NCBI GenBank assembly: GCA_012845835.1
Contig: JABAKD010000008.1
Location: 2,076,651 to 2,140,650, forward strand
Direction of reading: 5' to 3'
Source of the DNA: Undaria pinnatifida
Taxonomy: Eukaryota; Sar; Phaeophyceae; Laminariales; Alariaceae
DNA length: 64,000 nucleotides
The notes beneath the pieces are model-generated. The model ran no database searches, was not told where the DNA came from, and was given only the letters and a program-made list of their open reading frames with translations. Shown piece after piece: positions 63,648-64,000 of the stretch. Position 1 is the stretch's first letter. Each line of letters opens with the position of its first letter. The translations under genes were made by a program, and so were the position numbers.

Positions 63648-64000
63648 TACCGGTATGAAGTTACTAAATGTTTTTTGGATGTAAACATTTGGAATTTGGA
63701 TGGGTTTTGGTTTGTACCCAGCCGGGAGGCAGTATCTGATTATATAGTGAGTTTTTGGACTGCAGTTCTAATACACCCTTTTTGGCCCTATTTCACCAGC
63801 TGATGTCCGTTTGATTAATGTGGTCTATTAATAACGCCTCTAGTTTAGCAGCTGTGGGTGCTGGTTATCGACGGGTTGATGTTGGAGATTTTTCGTTTTG
63901 GGACAACCGTGCTCGTACACTTGTTTCAACCCTATGTCACCCTCTGATGTCCGTTTGATTATTGTGGATGAACACCACTTGTTACGGTAGCTAAGTGCTG

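Overview
The window looks like nuclear DNA of an intron-rich eukaryote with GC-rich exons and repeat-filled introns and intergenic DNA. CCCTAA (TTAGGG-type) blocks, large single exons, alanine/glycine-rich low-complexity proteins and abundant small inverted-repeat elements are most like a brown alga (Ectocarpus-type stramenopile). That assignment is an inference from style; no marker gene proves it. No rRNA, functional tRNA, CRISPR array or bacterial operon was seen.

Two protein genes can be supported. The first runs on the minus strand from about 30.19 kb off the left edge. I join 21 exons, all GT-AG, every junction frame-consistent, into 3036 codons with no stop; the 3' end lies outside the window. 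After a short disordered N-terminus it is almost entirely Ala/Glu/Arg-rich coiled coil. One exon alone has 1563 codons, and 18 of the 21 introns are phase 0. It is best read as a giant cytoskeletal or scaffold coiled-coil protein of unknown identity.

The second gene runs on the plus strand from about 46.9 to 55.94 kb. Three large exons encode about 2000 residues: a Thr/Asn/Ala-rich N-terminus, a LOTUS (OST-HTH)-like fold split by intron 1, a long SR-like basic region with about a dozen RRGSPP units, an RRM split by intron 2, one perfect C-X8-C-X5-C-X3-H zinc finger, and an RGG tail ending in a decapeptide array. It is probably a nuclear or granule RNA-binding protein. Its 5' end is not resolved.

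Everything else is repeat territory: 30.2-46.9 kb, 55.94-64.0 kb and the introns. It holds several small inverted-repeat (MITE-like) families shared between introns and intergenic DNA, a 53-bp satellite with a perfect CCCGGG-centred palindrome, a 21-bp array that stays open as a 7-residue repeat, GGGTC pentamer arrays, a foldback element inside a TATCGATA-rich array, a decayed LINE and a tRNA-like fragment.

The most unusual pattern is that four exon boundaries have degenerate local copies in the adjoining intron (exon echoes). They suggest repeated short tandem duplications across splice junctions.
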